From Anaerolineales bacterium (GTDB lineage: Bacteria; Chloroflexota; Anaerolineae; Anaerolineales; DRMV01), in assembly GCA_015484985.1 (NCBI GenBank), contig WFUL01000086.1, forward strand, positions 1 to 5,749: 5,749 nt of DNA, read 5' to 3'. The notes beneath the pieces were generated by a model. It ran no database searches and was not told the DNA's origin. It saw only the letters and a list, made by a program, of their open reading frames with translations. How positions within the stretch are numbered: position 1 is the stretch's first letter; each line of letters starts with the position of its first letter. Below are positions 1-5,370 of the stretch, piece after piece. Made by a program: the position numbers and the translations under genes.

Positions 1-2197
1 GCTTGCCGCTGATGGCGGGGTCGTGGGCCTTGGCCTCCTCCAGGGTCCAGCCTTCCAGCACCGCCTGCCGGGAAAGACGGATGCGGCCCGTAACGGGGTC
101 GATGCTGGTGACCATGACGGTGATTTCGTCCCCCACTTTGACCACGTCTTCCACCCGTTCTACGCGGCCCCGTTCCAGCTGGGAAATATGCACCATGCCC
201 AGGATTTGGGGCAGGATTTCCACGATGGCCCCGTGTTCTGTGAGGCGGATGACCCGGCCGGTGTAAATTCGGCCTTCTTGCGGGAGTTCGGTAATGGCCA
301 GAACCCGGCGTTTGGCTTCTTCCAGGTTTTCCAGATTGGAAGCCGCAATGTAGACCTTGCCGTCGGGCTCGATTTCGATTTTGGTGTCCGTCTCCTCCTG
401 AAGGGCGCGGATGACCCGCCCTCCCGGACCGATAAGTGCGCCGATGCGCTCCACCGGAATCTGCACGATTTCCATGCGGGGAGCATGGGGCTTGAGTTCC
501 GGTCGGGGTTCGGCGATCACTGCCAGCATCTTCTCCAGAATCCACAGGCGCCCTCGACGGGCCTGCTCCAGGGCTTCGGCCATGATTTCGGGCGTGATGC
601 CGGAGATTTTGATGTCCATCTGCAGGGCGGTGATGCCCTTCTCCGTGCCTGCCACCTTGAAGTCCATGTCCCCCAGCATGTCTTCCATGCCGATGATGTC
701 GCTGAGCACGACGTGCCGGTCACCCTCCTTGATAAGGCCCATGGCGATGCCCGAGACCGGTGCCTTGATGGGCACGCCCGCGTCCATCAGGGCCAGGGTG
801 GAACCGCACACCGAGGCCATGGAGGTGGAGCCGTTGGAGGAGAGGACCTCGGACACCAGACGGATGGTGTAGGGGAATTCGTCTTCCGAGGGGATGACAG
901 GGACCAGGGCCCGTTCGGCCAGCGCGCCGTGCCCGATTTCCCGGCGGGAGGCACCCCGCAATGGGCGCACTTCGCCCGTGGAGAAGGGCGGGAAGTTGTA
1001 GTGGTGGATGTAGCGTTTGGACTCGGCCTGGAGCAGCACCGTGTCCAGTTCCTGGGCTTCGCCCAGGGTCCCCAGGGTGGCCAGGGTGAGCACCTGGGTT
1101 TCGCCCCGGGTGAACAGGCCGGAGCCGTGGGCCCGGGGGCTGATGTCCACCTCGCACCACACGGGACGGATTTCATCGGGCGCGCGACCATCGGCCCGGC
1201 GGCCCGTTTCCAGGATGTAACGCCGCACCGTCTCCTTGAGCACCTGGTCGAAGGCGGCTTTGACCTGCACTTCGGTGGGCGGTTCTGGAGCCTCGCCGCC
1301 GTTTTCCGCGGCCGTTAACGGGGCCTGGGTGAAGCGTTCCACCATTTCCGCGCGCAGGGTGTTGATGGCCTCGTTGCGCTCTTTCTTGGGCAGGGTCTGC
1401 TCGAGGATGCCCCAGAGACGGTCGGCTACGGCTTCGCGGATGGCTTCTAGCAGGTCCTCCGGCACCGTGAAGGGCTCGTAGGCGGCTTTGGGCTTGCCGA
1501 TGTCCGCGGCCATGCGTTCCTGAACGTCGATGAGGGGCTGCAGGGCTTGATGACCGAACTTGAGGGCCTCGACGACCACCTCTTCCGGCACTTCGCGGGC
1601 TCCACATTCCACCATGATGATGGCCTCGCGCGTGCCCGCGATGCGCAGGTCTAGCTCCGACTTCTCCATTTCCTGGAAGGTGGGGTTCACCACGAACCGG
1701 CCGTTGATGAACCCGATGCGCACCGCGCCGATAGGTCCGTTCCAGGGGATGTCGGAAATGGCCAGCGCAGCCGAAGCGGCGTTCACCGCCAGGATGTCCA
1801 GGGGGTTCTCGTCGTCTGCCGAGAAGGAATACACGATGACCTGAACTTCATTTCGCAGGTCTTTGGGGAAGAGGGGGCGCAGGGGTCGGTCGACCAAGCG
1901 AGCCACCAGGATGGCTTCATCCGAAGGTTTGCCCTCACGGCGAAAGAAGGACCCGGGGATACGCCCGCTGGCGTACATGCGCTCTTCGTAATCCACGCGC
2001 AAAGGGAAGAAGTCGATGTCCAGCCGGGCTTCCGGGGTCATGGTGGCCGCGGCGAAGACCAAGGTATCCCCCAGACGTACGGTAACAGCTCCGTTGGCCT
2101 GGAAGGCCAGTCTACCCGCTTCGAAGACGATCGTTTTGTCGCCCACAACGGCTTCATATGTGTAGAGTTTGGGTTGGTCATACGGTGTTGATGTCAT
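1..2197 (-). CDS. pnp: Polynucleotide phosphorylase (PNPase), C-terminus cut by window edge
   Basis: Phosphorolytic 3'-5' exoribonuclease of cytoplasmic RNA turnover, expected to be a trimer. The minus-strand frame is open for 732 codons from ATG at 2197 to the window edge; the end of the gene is missing. Visible domains: first RNase PH core (about residues 12-145) with the RNA-contacting FFRR loop at 84-87; a helical linker; second RNase PH core (about 325-535) with FTRGETQ, the phosphate-site segment SSNGSTSMASVCG (453-465) and the catalytic DMLGDMDFK, giving D506, D512 and K514; KH domain (about 575-638) with loop GPGG at 590-593; and S1 domain (about 641-712). A proline- and glutamate-rich stretch near 291-310 looks like a small insertion before the second core. 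The start is supported by GGGAGG at 2205-2210, seven bases upstream. It lies downstream of rpsO in the classic rpsO-pnp order. Nearly full length and intact; identification is secure. Confidence 0.97.
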   Translation of the reverse strand, partial: MTSTPYDQPKLYTYEAVVGDKTIVFEAGRLAFQANGAVTVRLGDTLVFAAATMTPEARLDIDFFPLRVDYEERMYASGRIPGSFFRREGKPSDEAILVARLVDRPLRPLFPKDLRNEVQVIVYSFSADDENPLDILAVNAASAALAISDIPWNGPIGAVRIGFINGRFVVNPTFQEMEKSELDLRIAGTREAIIMVECGAREVPEEVVVEALKFGHQALQPLIDVQERMAADIGKPKAAYEPFTVPEDLLEAIREAVADRLWGILEQTLPKKERNEAINTLRAEMVERFTQAPLTAAENGGEAPEPPTEVQVKAAFDQVLKETVRRYILETGRRADGRAPDEIRPVWCEVDISPRAHGSGLFTRGETQVLTLATLGTLGEAQELDTVLLQAESKRYIHHYNFPPFSTGEVRPLRGASRREIGHGALAERALVPVIPSEDEFPYTIRLVSEVLSSNGSTSMASVCGSTLALMDAGVPIKAPVSGIAMGLIKEGDRHVVLSDIIGMEDMLGDMDFKVAGTEKGITALQMDIKISGITPEIMAEALEQARRGRLWILEKMLAVIAEPRPELKPHAPRMEIVQIPVERIGALIGPGGRVIRALQEETDTKIEIEPDGKVYIAASNLENLEEAKRRVLAITELPQEGRIYTGRVIRLTEHGAIVEILPQILGMVHISQLERGRVERVEDVVKVGDEITVMVTSIDPVTGRIRLSRQAVLEGWTLEEAKAHDPAISGK

Positions 2198-2232
2198 ATG
2201 CCGTCCTCCCTGGTGGAATGCTCCGGGGTCCC

Positions 2233-2268
2233 AAAACGGAAAAGCCCCTTACCCACCTTGTAAGGGGC
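2233..2268 (-). terminator. Hairpin with interrupted T-tract between rpsO and pnp (leaky terminator)
   Basis: Read on the minus strand, a perfect 9-bp stem (arms 2260-2268 and 2244-2252, core GCCCCTTAC/GTAAGGGGC) with a 7-base loop is followed by TTTTCCGTTTT (2243-2233). This is the form of an intrinsic terminator whose U-tract is broken by CCG. Because pnp has no obvious promoter of its own in the gap, read-through is expected; in E. coli a similarly placed terminator between rpsO and pnp is leaky. The opposite strand lacks a T-tract, so the direction is minus. Confidence 0.6.
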
Positions 2269-2290
2269 CGATGAGAGGTTTTGGTCGCTT

Positions 2291-2309
2291 CCCCGCCCGG
2301 ATGCGGGGG
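2291..2309 (-). other. Short GC hairpin right after the rpsO stop codon
   Basis: A 6-bp GC stem (2291-2296 with 2303-2308, CCCCGC/GCGGGG) with a 6-base loop begins directly at the rpsO TAA on the minus strand. No T-tract follows, so it is more likely an mRNA 3'-end stabiliser or a processing structure than a terminator. Its location beside the second hairpin suggests the two act together in separating rpsO and pnp mRNAs; this is inference. Confidence 0.4.
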
Positions 2310-2594
2310 TTACTCCTTCCGTCGAATGCCCAGTCGGTTGGTGATGTCCACATACCGTTGGTAGTCCTTTTCCCGCAAGTACCGCAAGAGCCGTCGCCGC
2401 TTCCCGACCATCATAAGCAAGCCCCGGCGGGAGTGCTCGTCGTGTTTGTGAATCTTCAGGTGTTCCGTCAGGTTGCGGATGCGGTAAGTGAGCAACGCGA
2501 TTTGGACTTCCGGCGAACCCGTGTCGCCTTCGTAGCGCTGGAAGTCCTTGATGATTTGGGCCTTGATTTCGGGATCCAGGCGCTTATTGCTCAT
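2310..2594 (-). CDS. rpsO: 30S ribosomal protein S15
   Basis: Primary 16S rRNA-binding protein of the small subunit platform, which binds the h20/h21/h22 junction early in assembly. The protein has 94 residues, close to the usual 88-90. Family signatures are clear: GDTGSPEVQIALLTYRI (about 23-39), NLTEHLKIHKHDEHSRRGLL (41-60) and the basic MMVGKRRRLLRYL segment (61-73), ending in RLGIRRKE. The frame stays open upstream to an ATG at 2738, but that extension crosses the promoter and has no family similarity. The start at 2594 is preceded by AAGGAGG (2604-2610) at nine bases and gives the typical N-terminus. First gene of the rpsO-pnp operon, with its own promoter at 2659-2687 and a structured leader that may mediate autoregulation by S15. 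Confidence 0.98.
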   Translation of the reverse strand: MSNKRLDPEIKAQIIKDFQRYEGDTGSPEVQIALLTYRIRNLTEHLKIHKHDEHSRRGLLMMVGKRRRLLRYLREKDYQRYVDITNRLGIRRKE

Positions 2595-2603
2595 GGTCCG
2601 ATG

Positions 2604-2610
2604 CCTCCTT
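2604..2610 (-). promoter_or_regulatory. Ribosome binding site of rpsO
   Basis: AAGGAGG on the minus strand, nine bases before ATG 2594. It decides the rpsO start against the longer in-frame option at 2738. Its first bases (A2610, A2609, G2608) also form the 3' arm of a small leader hairpin, so access to it may be regulated. Confidence 0.8.
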
Positions 2611-2647
2611 GGATAAGCCTCCAAGCCAACAGCCGAAGCCGTCAGCC
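2608..2647 (-). promoter_or_regulatory. Structured rpsO mRNA leader, candidate S15 autoregulatory element
   Basis: On the minus strand a continuous 10-bp stem (5' arm 2647-2638, 3' arm 2633-2624) closes on a C(TTCG)G tetraloop at 2637-2634, an exceptionally stable RNA loop. The stem contains adjacent G-C and G-U pairs. A second 6-bp stem (CTTGGA at 2625-2620, TCCAAG at 2613-2608, six-base loop) follows with a two-base overlap, so the helices could nearly stack, and its 3' arm runs into the Shine-Dalgarno. S15 represses its own translation in several bacteria through unrelated mRNA folds that often use a GU/GC motif. That this leader does so is inference; the pairing itself is directly visible. 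Confidence 0.5.
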
Positions 2648-2658
2648 GGTCGGGGGAG

Positions 2659-2687
2659 ATTATACCATGGAAGCCCGGAATGGTCGC
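2659..2687 (-). promoter_or_regulatory. Sigma-70-type extended -10 promoter of rpsO-pnp
   Basis: On the minus strand a perfect TATAAT (2664-2659) is preceded by TGG, giving an extended -10 (TGnTATAAT). At 17-bp spacing the -35 region (2687-2682) reads GCGACC, matching only the GAC core of TTGACA, as is common where the extended -10 compensates. Transcription would begin near 2652, giving a leader of about 58 bases that starts just before the UUCG hairpin. Confidence 0.75.
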
Positions 2688-2698
2688 GGGAAAATCTT

Positions 2699-2727
2699 TT
2701 GCCAAACCGGGCCAGACTTGGTACAAT
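2699..2727 (+). promoter_or_regulatory. Sigma-70-type promoter of the tRNA-Ser/tRNA-Arg unit
   Basis: TTGCCA at 2699-2704 (5 of 6 matches to TTGACA), exactly 17 bases, then TACAAT at 2722-2727 (5 of 6 to TATAAT). TGG directly before the -10 adds an extended element. The predicted start near 2734 lies about five bases upstream of tRNA-Ser. It is divergent from the rpsO promoter, with the two -35 boxes only 11 bases apart. Confidence 0.8.
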
Positions 2728-2738
2728 AGGGACGCCAC

Positions 2739-2830
2739 GGGGAGGTGCCGGAGTGGTCGATCGGGGCCGCCTGCTAAGCGGTTGCGGGGGTGGAGAGCCT
2801 CCGCCGAGGGTTCGAATCCCTCCCTCCCCG
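2739..2830 (+). tRNA. tRNA-Ser(GCT)
   Basis: A class II tRNA that reads AGC and AGU serine codons. Acceptor stem GGGGAGG (2739-2745) pairs with CCTCCCC (2823-2829), with discriminator G2830. D stem CCG/CGG (2748-2750, 2762-2764). Anticodon stem GCCGC (2766-2770) with loop CTGCTAA and anticodon GCT at 2773-2775. A long variable arm of seven pairs (GCGGGGG/CCTCCGC), diagnostic for serine among these anticodons. T arm GAGGG-TTCGAAT-CCCTC (2806-2822). No CCA is encoded (CTG follows), so a CCA-adding enzyme is required. It is first in a two-tRNA transcript. Confidence 0.95.
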
Positions 2831-2839
2831 CTGAAATCT

Positions 2840-2912
2840 GCCCCCGTAGCTCAGAGGATAGAGCGCCTGCCTGCGGAGTAGGAGGTCGCCGGTTCGAATC
2901 CGGCCGGGGGCT
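2840..2912 (+). tRNA. tRNA-Arg(GCG), with U at the discriminator position
   Basis: A class I cloverleaf: acceptor GCCCCCG (2840-2846) pairs with CGGGGGC (2905-2911). D stem GCTC/GAGC has a loop containing GGATA, so the arginine identity base A20 is present. Anticodon stem CCTGC/GTAGG closes loop CTGCGGA, giving anticodon GCG and G37. T arm GCCGG-TTCGAAT-CCGGC (2888-2904). Anticodon GCG reads CGC and CGU directly. Most bacteria instead use tRNA-Arg(ACG) edited to inosine. The body resembles the bacterial tRNA-Arg(CCG) type, including G37. Position 73 is T2912, where A or G is usual for arginine. CCA is not encoded. It lies nine bases after tRNA-Ser and precedes a terminator. Arg assignment is firm from anticodon and A20. 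Confidence 0.9.
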
Positions 2913-2919
2913 TGAGGGT

Positions 2920-2947
2920 GCGGGGCTTCTGGCCCCGCCTCTTTTTT
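2920..2947 (+). terminator. Intrinsic terminator of the tRNA transcript
   Basis: A perfect 7-bp GC stem, GCGGGGC (2920-2926) with GCCCCGC (2932-2938) and a five-base TTCTG loop, is followed by CTC and a run of six Ts (2942-2947). It lies eight bases after the tRNA-Arg gene and is strong and correctly oriented. Confidence 0.9.
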
Positions 2948-2983
2948 ACCTTTTACGAAACGCTAATGACCCCTCAGTACCAT

Positions 2984-3008
2984 AACCGTCCTACAATAAC
3001 GACGGGTT
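2984..3008 (+). promoter_or_regulatory. Inverted repeat enclosing a -10-like box upstream of dnaJ
   Basis: CCGTC (2986-2990) and GACGG (3001-3005) form an inverted repeat around TACAAT (2992-2997). It extends to AACC/GGTT if one G is bulged. TACAAT is the best -10 candidate for dnaJ, about 65 bases before its start, but no good -35 lies at 16-18 bases. The repeat could be an operator over the promoter. Alternatively, since GTTGTTTTTT follows (3006-3015), it could be a weak back-up terminator for the tRNA unit. No CIRCE (HrcA) element is visible. The rest of the 2948-3062 gap shows only a small GTTGT/ACAAC stem (3006-3021). Confidence 0.35.
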
Positions 3009-3062
3009 GTTTTTTCACAACGGGAGCGGGCAGACCAAAATCGGTGACGAGGTAGCGGAGCC

Positions 3063-4034
3063 ATGGAATTCAAGGACTACTACGCCATTCTGGGTGTCAG
3101 TCCTGACGCCTCTGAGGAGGAAATCAAACGGGCCTTTCGGCGTCTGGCCTTGAAATACCATCCGGACCGCAACCCCGGCGACAAGGCGGCCGAGGAGAAG
3201 TTCAAGGAAATCAACGAGGCCTATCAGGTGTTGGGCGACCCGGAAAAACGGGCCCGGTACGACCAGTTACGGGCCTCCTACGAACAGTGGCGCCAGGCCG
3301 GCATGCCGGGAGGGTTCGACTGGTCCCAGTGGTTCACCACCCCCGGCGGGGTGCGGGTGGAGTTCCGGGACCTGGACGATCTCTTCGGCGGTGTCGGTGG
3401 GTTCTCCGAGTTCTTCCGTCGCCTCTTCGGTTTTGCCCCAGGAGAAGAGGAAGGCTTATGGGGCTTTGGGGAACCTTTTGTTCAGGCCGAGCCCCGTACC
3501 CGGCACACCCGTCGCCGTCGGCCGGCTTTCGAGCATCCCATTACCATCAGTCTTCACGAGGCCTACCACGGCACGACGCGTCACATTGAAATCAACGGCC
3601 GTCGCCTGGAGGTCAAGATTCCCCCCGGTGCCCGCACCGGCACCCGCGTGCGCCTGCGCCGGGTCATCCCCCTGGAAGACGGCTCCCTGGCCGATTTGTA
3701 CCTGGTGGTCAACGTGGCCCCGGACCCCCGCTTCGAACGGGAAGGGGACGACCTGTACACCGAGGTTCCCGTAGACCTCTTCACCGCCGTTCTGGGGGGC
3801 GAGGTCAGGGTCCCGACCCTGAAAGGCGATGTGTATCTCCGTATCCCTCCGGGGACCCAATGTGGACAGACTTTCCGTCTGCGGGGTCGGGGCATGCCTC
3901 GCCTCAAGCAACCTAATCAGTACGGTGACCTTTACGTGCGCATCAAGGTGCTCATTCCCAAGGACCTTACCTCTGAGGAGCGGAAGCTGTTCCAACAACT
4001 GGCTTCCCTTCGTCAGCAATCCGTTCGTACCTGA
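3063..4034 (+). CDS. DnaJ/CbpA-type co-chaperone (class B J-domain protein, no zinc finger)
   Basis: A cytoplasmic Hsp40 that stimulates the ATPase of DnaK and hands it unfolded clients. In 323 residues: an N-terminal J domain (1-70) with the HPD motif at 33-35 and the KRARYDQL end; a linker rich in Gly and Phe (about 80-135); a short arginine-rich patch (about 146-153); and two C-terminal beta domains (about 155-300), with IPPGARTGTRVRLR, GDLYTEVPVDLFTAVLGGEV-type and IPPGTQCGQTFRLRGRGMPR signatures. The CxxCxGxG zinc-binding repeats of class A DnaJ are absent (only one Cys is obvious), so it is CbpA/DnaJ2-like rather than canonical DnaJ. The start is backed by GAGGT at 3049-3053, nine bases upstream, and by the typical KDYYAILGV opening. 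No adjacent dnaK or grpE. It sits 21 bases before the htrA-type gene, probably co-transcribed. Confidence 0.93.
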   Translation: MEFKDYYAILGVSPDASEEEIKRAFRRLALKYHPDRNPGDKAAEEKFKEINEAYQVLGDPEKRARYDQLRASYEQWRQAGMPGGFDWSQWFTTPGGVRVEFRDLDDLFGGVGGFSEFFRRLFGFAPGEEEGLWGFGEPFVQAEPRTRHTRRRRPAFEHPITISLHEAYHGTTRHIEINGRRLEVKIPPGARTGTRVRLRRVIPLEDGSLADLYLVVNVAPDPRFEREGDDLYTEVPVDLFTAVLGGEVRVPTLKGDVYLRIPPGTQCGQTFRLRGRGMPRLKQPNQYGDLYVRIKVLIPKDLTSEERKLFQQLASLRQQSVRT

Positions 4035-4055
4035 ATCTCCAAAGGGAGGTGGACC

Positions 4056-5294
4056 ATGCGTAGAGCTTTTCCCAGTGGGTTGGGTTTCGTGTTGTTACTG
4101 TCCGCGTTGAGCCTGGCCTGCCTTTCACCGCTGACCCTTATCAGGGAGTGGGGGTCCCAGCGGGCTTGGCAGGCTACGTTGGAGGGCATGGCTTCCCAAG
4201 AGCAGGAAACTCTTTCCTCTTCGGCAGCGCCGGAAGTGACGGTGAAGGCGTCCTCTGGCCTGCAAGCCGCGGCGCCGGACTTAGAGGGCCTGTTGGTTGA
4301 CCTGTATCAGAGGGTGAGCCCTGGGGTGGTAGCCATTCGGGTGTACGGCGGTCAGGCACCATCCACGGAGGTACCCTTGGGTTTTGAACTGCCCACGGGC
4401 CAGGGTTCGGGGTTCGTCTATGATAAAGAGGGCCACATCGTGACCAACTATCACGTGGTTGCCGATGGCGAGAAGTTCGAAGTGGTGTTCGCCAACGGCG
4501 ACAAAGCCTGGGCGGAAATCGTGGGGTTGGACCGGGGCTCGGACCTGGCCGTGCTTCGGGTTCAGGATGTCCCCTCGGACCAATTGGTACCTCTGCCCGT
4601 GGGCGATTCGGACCAGGTGCAACCCGGTCAAATCGTGGTTGCCCTGGGGAACCCCTTTGGGTTGCGGGGCACAATGACTCTGGGAATTGTCTCCGCCCGA
4701 GGACGCACCCTCCCTTCGGAGCAGGAGGCTCAGCAAGGGGGTGTCTTTAGTATGGGCGACCTGATTCAGACCGACGCGGCCATCAATCCGGGGAACTCAG
4801 GAGGGCCCTTGCTCAACTTGCAAGGAGAGGTCATCGGTGTCAATCGGGCCATTCGGACCGAGGGCCTGGTGCGGGCCAATGTGGGCGTGGGGTTCGCCAT
4901 CGCCAGTAACTGGGTGCGCATGGTGGTGCCTGAACTCATCCGTACCGGAGAATTCGTCTACCCCTACCTGGGCATTCAGGCCCAGGATGACCTGCCTTTA
5001 GCGGTCATCGAGAAGTTGAACCTGCCTGTGGATTACGGCGTCTACGTGGTGGAAGTGGTCCCCGGTAGCCCCGCCGACCGGGCCGGCCTCCGGGGCGCGG
5101 AAGCCACGGAATCCCCCCATGTGATTCCTCCGGGGGGCGACCTCATCGTGGCCATCAACGACTATCCCGTGTACACCTTTGACGACCTCATCTCCTACCT
5201 GGTGACCAAGGTGCGTCCCGGGGATACGGTGACCCTGACCATCTATCGGGACGGCAAGAAGATGGACGTGGAGGTCACCGTGGGCTCCCGGTAA
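4056..5294 (+). CDS. Exported HtrA/DegP-family trypsin-like serine protease with one PDZ domain
   Basis: Extracytoplasmic quality-control protease (family S1C) that degrades misfolded proteins. In 412 residues: a signal segment (about 8-28, after MRRAF) that ends in ALSLAC, so Cys22 may be a lipidation site, although Leu at -2 is atypical and an uncleaved membrane anchor is possible. A Ser/Ala-rich linker precedes the protease domain (about 78-298), whose catalytic triad is H133 (TNYHVV), D163 (SDLAVL) and S248 (GNSGGP). A single PDZ domain (about 303-410) starts at YLGIQ. It carries about 14 extra residues between AGLRG and GGDLIVAIN, a feature I associate with Chloroflexota HtrA proteins. 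The start has a strong GGGAGGT (4044-4050) five bases upstream. It follows the DnaJ-type gene by 21 bases, suggesting a folding/degradation operon. Confidence 0.95.
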   Translation: MRRAFPSGLGFVLLLSALSLACLSPLTLIREWGSQRAWQATLEGMASQEQETLSSSAAPEVTVKASSGLQAAAPDLEGLLVDLYQRVSPGVVAIRVYGGQAPSTEVPLGFELPTGQGSGFVYDKEGHIVTNYHVVADGEKFEVVFANGDKAWAEIVGLDRGSDLAVLRVQDVPSDQLVPLPVGDSDQVQPGQIVVALGNPFGLRGTMTLGIVSARGRTLPSEQEAQQGGVFSMGDLIQTDAAINPGNSGGPLLNLQGEVIGVNRAIRTEGLVRANVGVGFAIASNWVRMVVPELIRTGEFVYPYLGIQAQDDLPLAVIEKLNLPVDYGVYVVEVVPGSPADRAGLRGAEATESPHVIPPGGDLIVAINDYPVYTFDDLISYLVTKVRPGDTVTLTIYRDGKKMDVEVTVGSR

Positions 5295-5307
5295 ACGGCC
5301 CTTTGGG

Positions 5308-5342
5308 CGTCGGGGGTGGCGGGGTTTCCCCCACCCCCGACG
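5308..5342 (+). terminator. Long GC hairpin downstream of the htrA-type gene, without T-tract
   Basis: A perfect 12-bp stem (5308-5319 with 5331-5342, CGTCGGGGGTGG/CCACCCCCGACG) encloses an 11-base region that can add three more G-C pairs around TTT. It starts 14 bases after the htrA stop. No T-run follows on either strand, so it is either a Rho-aided or atypical terminator, or a structure protecting the dnaJ-htrA mRNA 3' end. Whether the next gene is separated from the operon by it cannot be told from sequence alone. Confidence 0.5.
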
Positions 5343-5361
5343 TGGTTTCAGGGCGGTGTGA

Positions 5362-5367
5362 GGGAGG
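5362..5367 (+). promoter_or_regulatory. Ribosome binding site of the ParB-like gene, with short spacing
   Basis: GGGAGG lies only three bases before ATG 5371, shorter than usual. The next in-frame Met (codon 7, at 5389) is too far from this site and has no better one, so 5371 is preferred but not certain. Confidence 0.5.
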
Positions 5368-5370
5368 CGG

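Noticed and set aside
23..1318. A 431-codon plus-strand open frame antisense to pnp
   Set aside because: The opposite strand encodes clear PNPase domains with all catalytic residues. The antisense frame is open because of third-position GC bias, and its product is Gly/His/Asp-rich with no recognisable fold or ribosome binding site.
2169..2729. Plus-strand open frame of 186 codons over rpsO
   Set aside because: It is the antisense shadow of rpsO and its flanks; the minus-strand S15 is unambiguous.
2595..2738. Upstream in-frame extension of rpsO to ATG 2738
   Set aside because: It would cross the TATAAT promoter, has no family similarity, and the start at 2594 has a strong Shine-Dalgarno and the typical S15 N-terminus.
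2609..2985. Two overlapping plus-strand open frames across the tRNA region
   Set aside because: They are translations of the two tRNA genes and the rpsO leader and have no protein similarity.
2948..3062. A CIRCE (HrcA) operator upstream of dnaJ
   Set aside because: I looked for TTAGCACTC-N9-GAGTGCTAA and found nothing similar; only the CCGTC/GACGG repeat is present.
3456..4019. Minus-strand open frame of 187 codons within the DnaJ-type gene
   Set aside because: It is a shadow of a high-GC coding gene whose plus-strand product has intact J and C-terminal domains.
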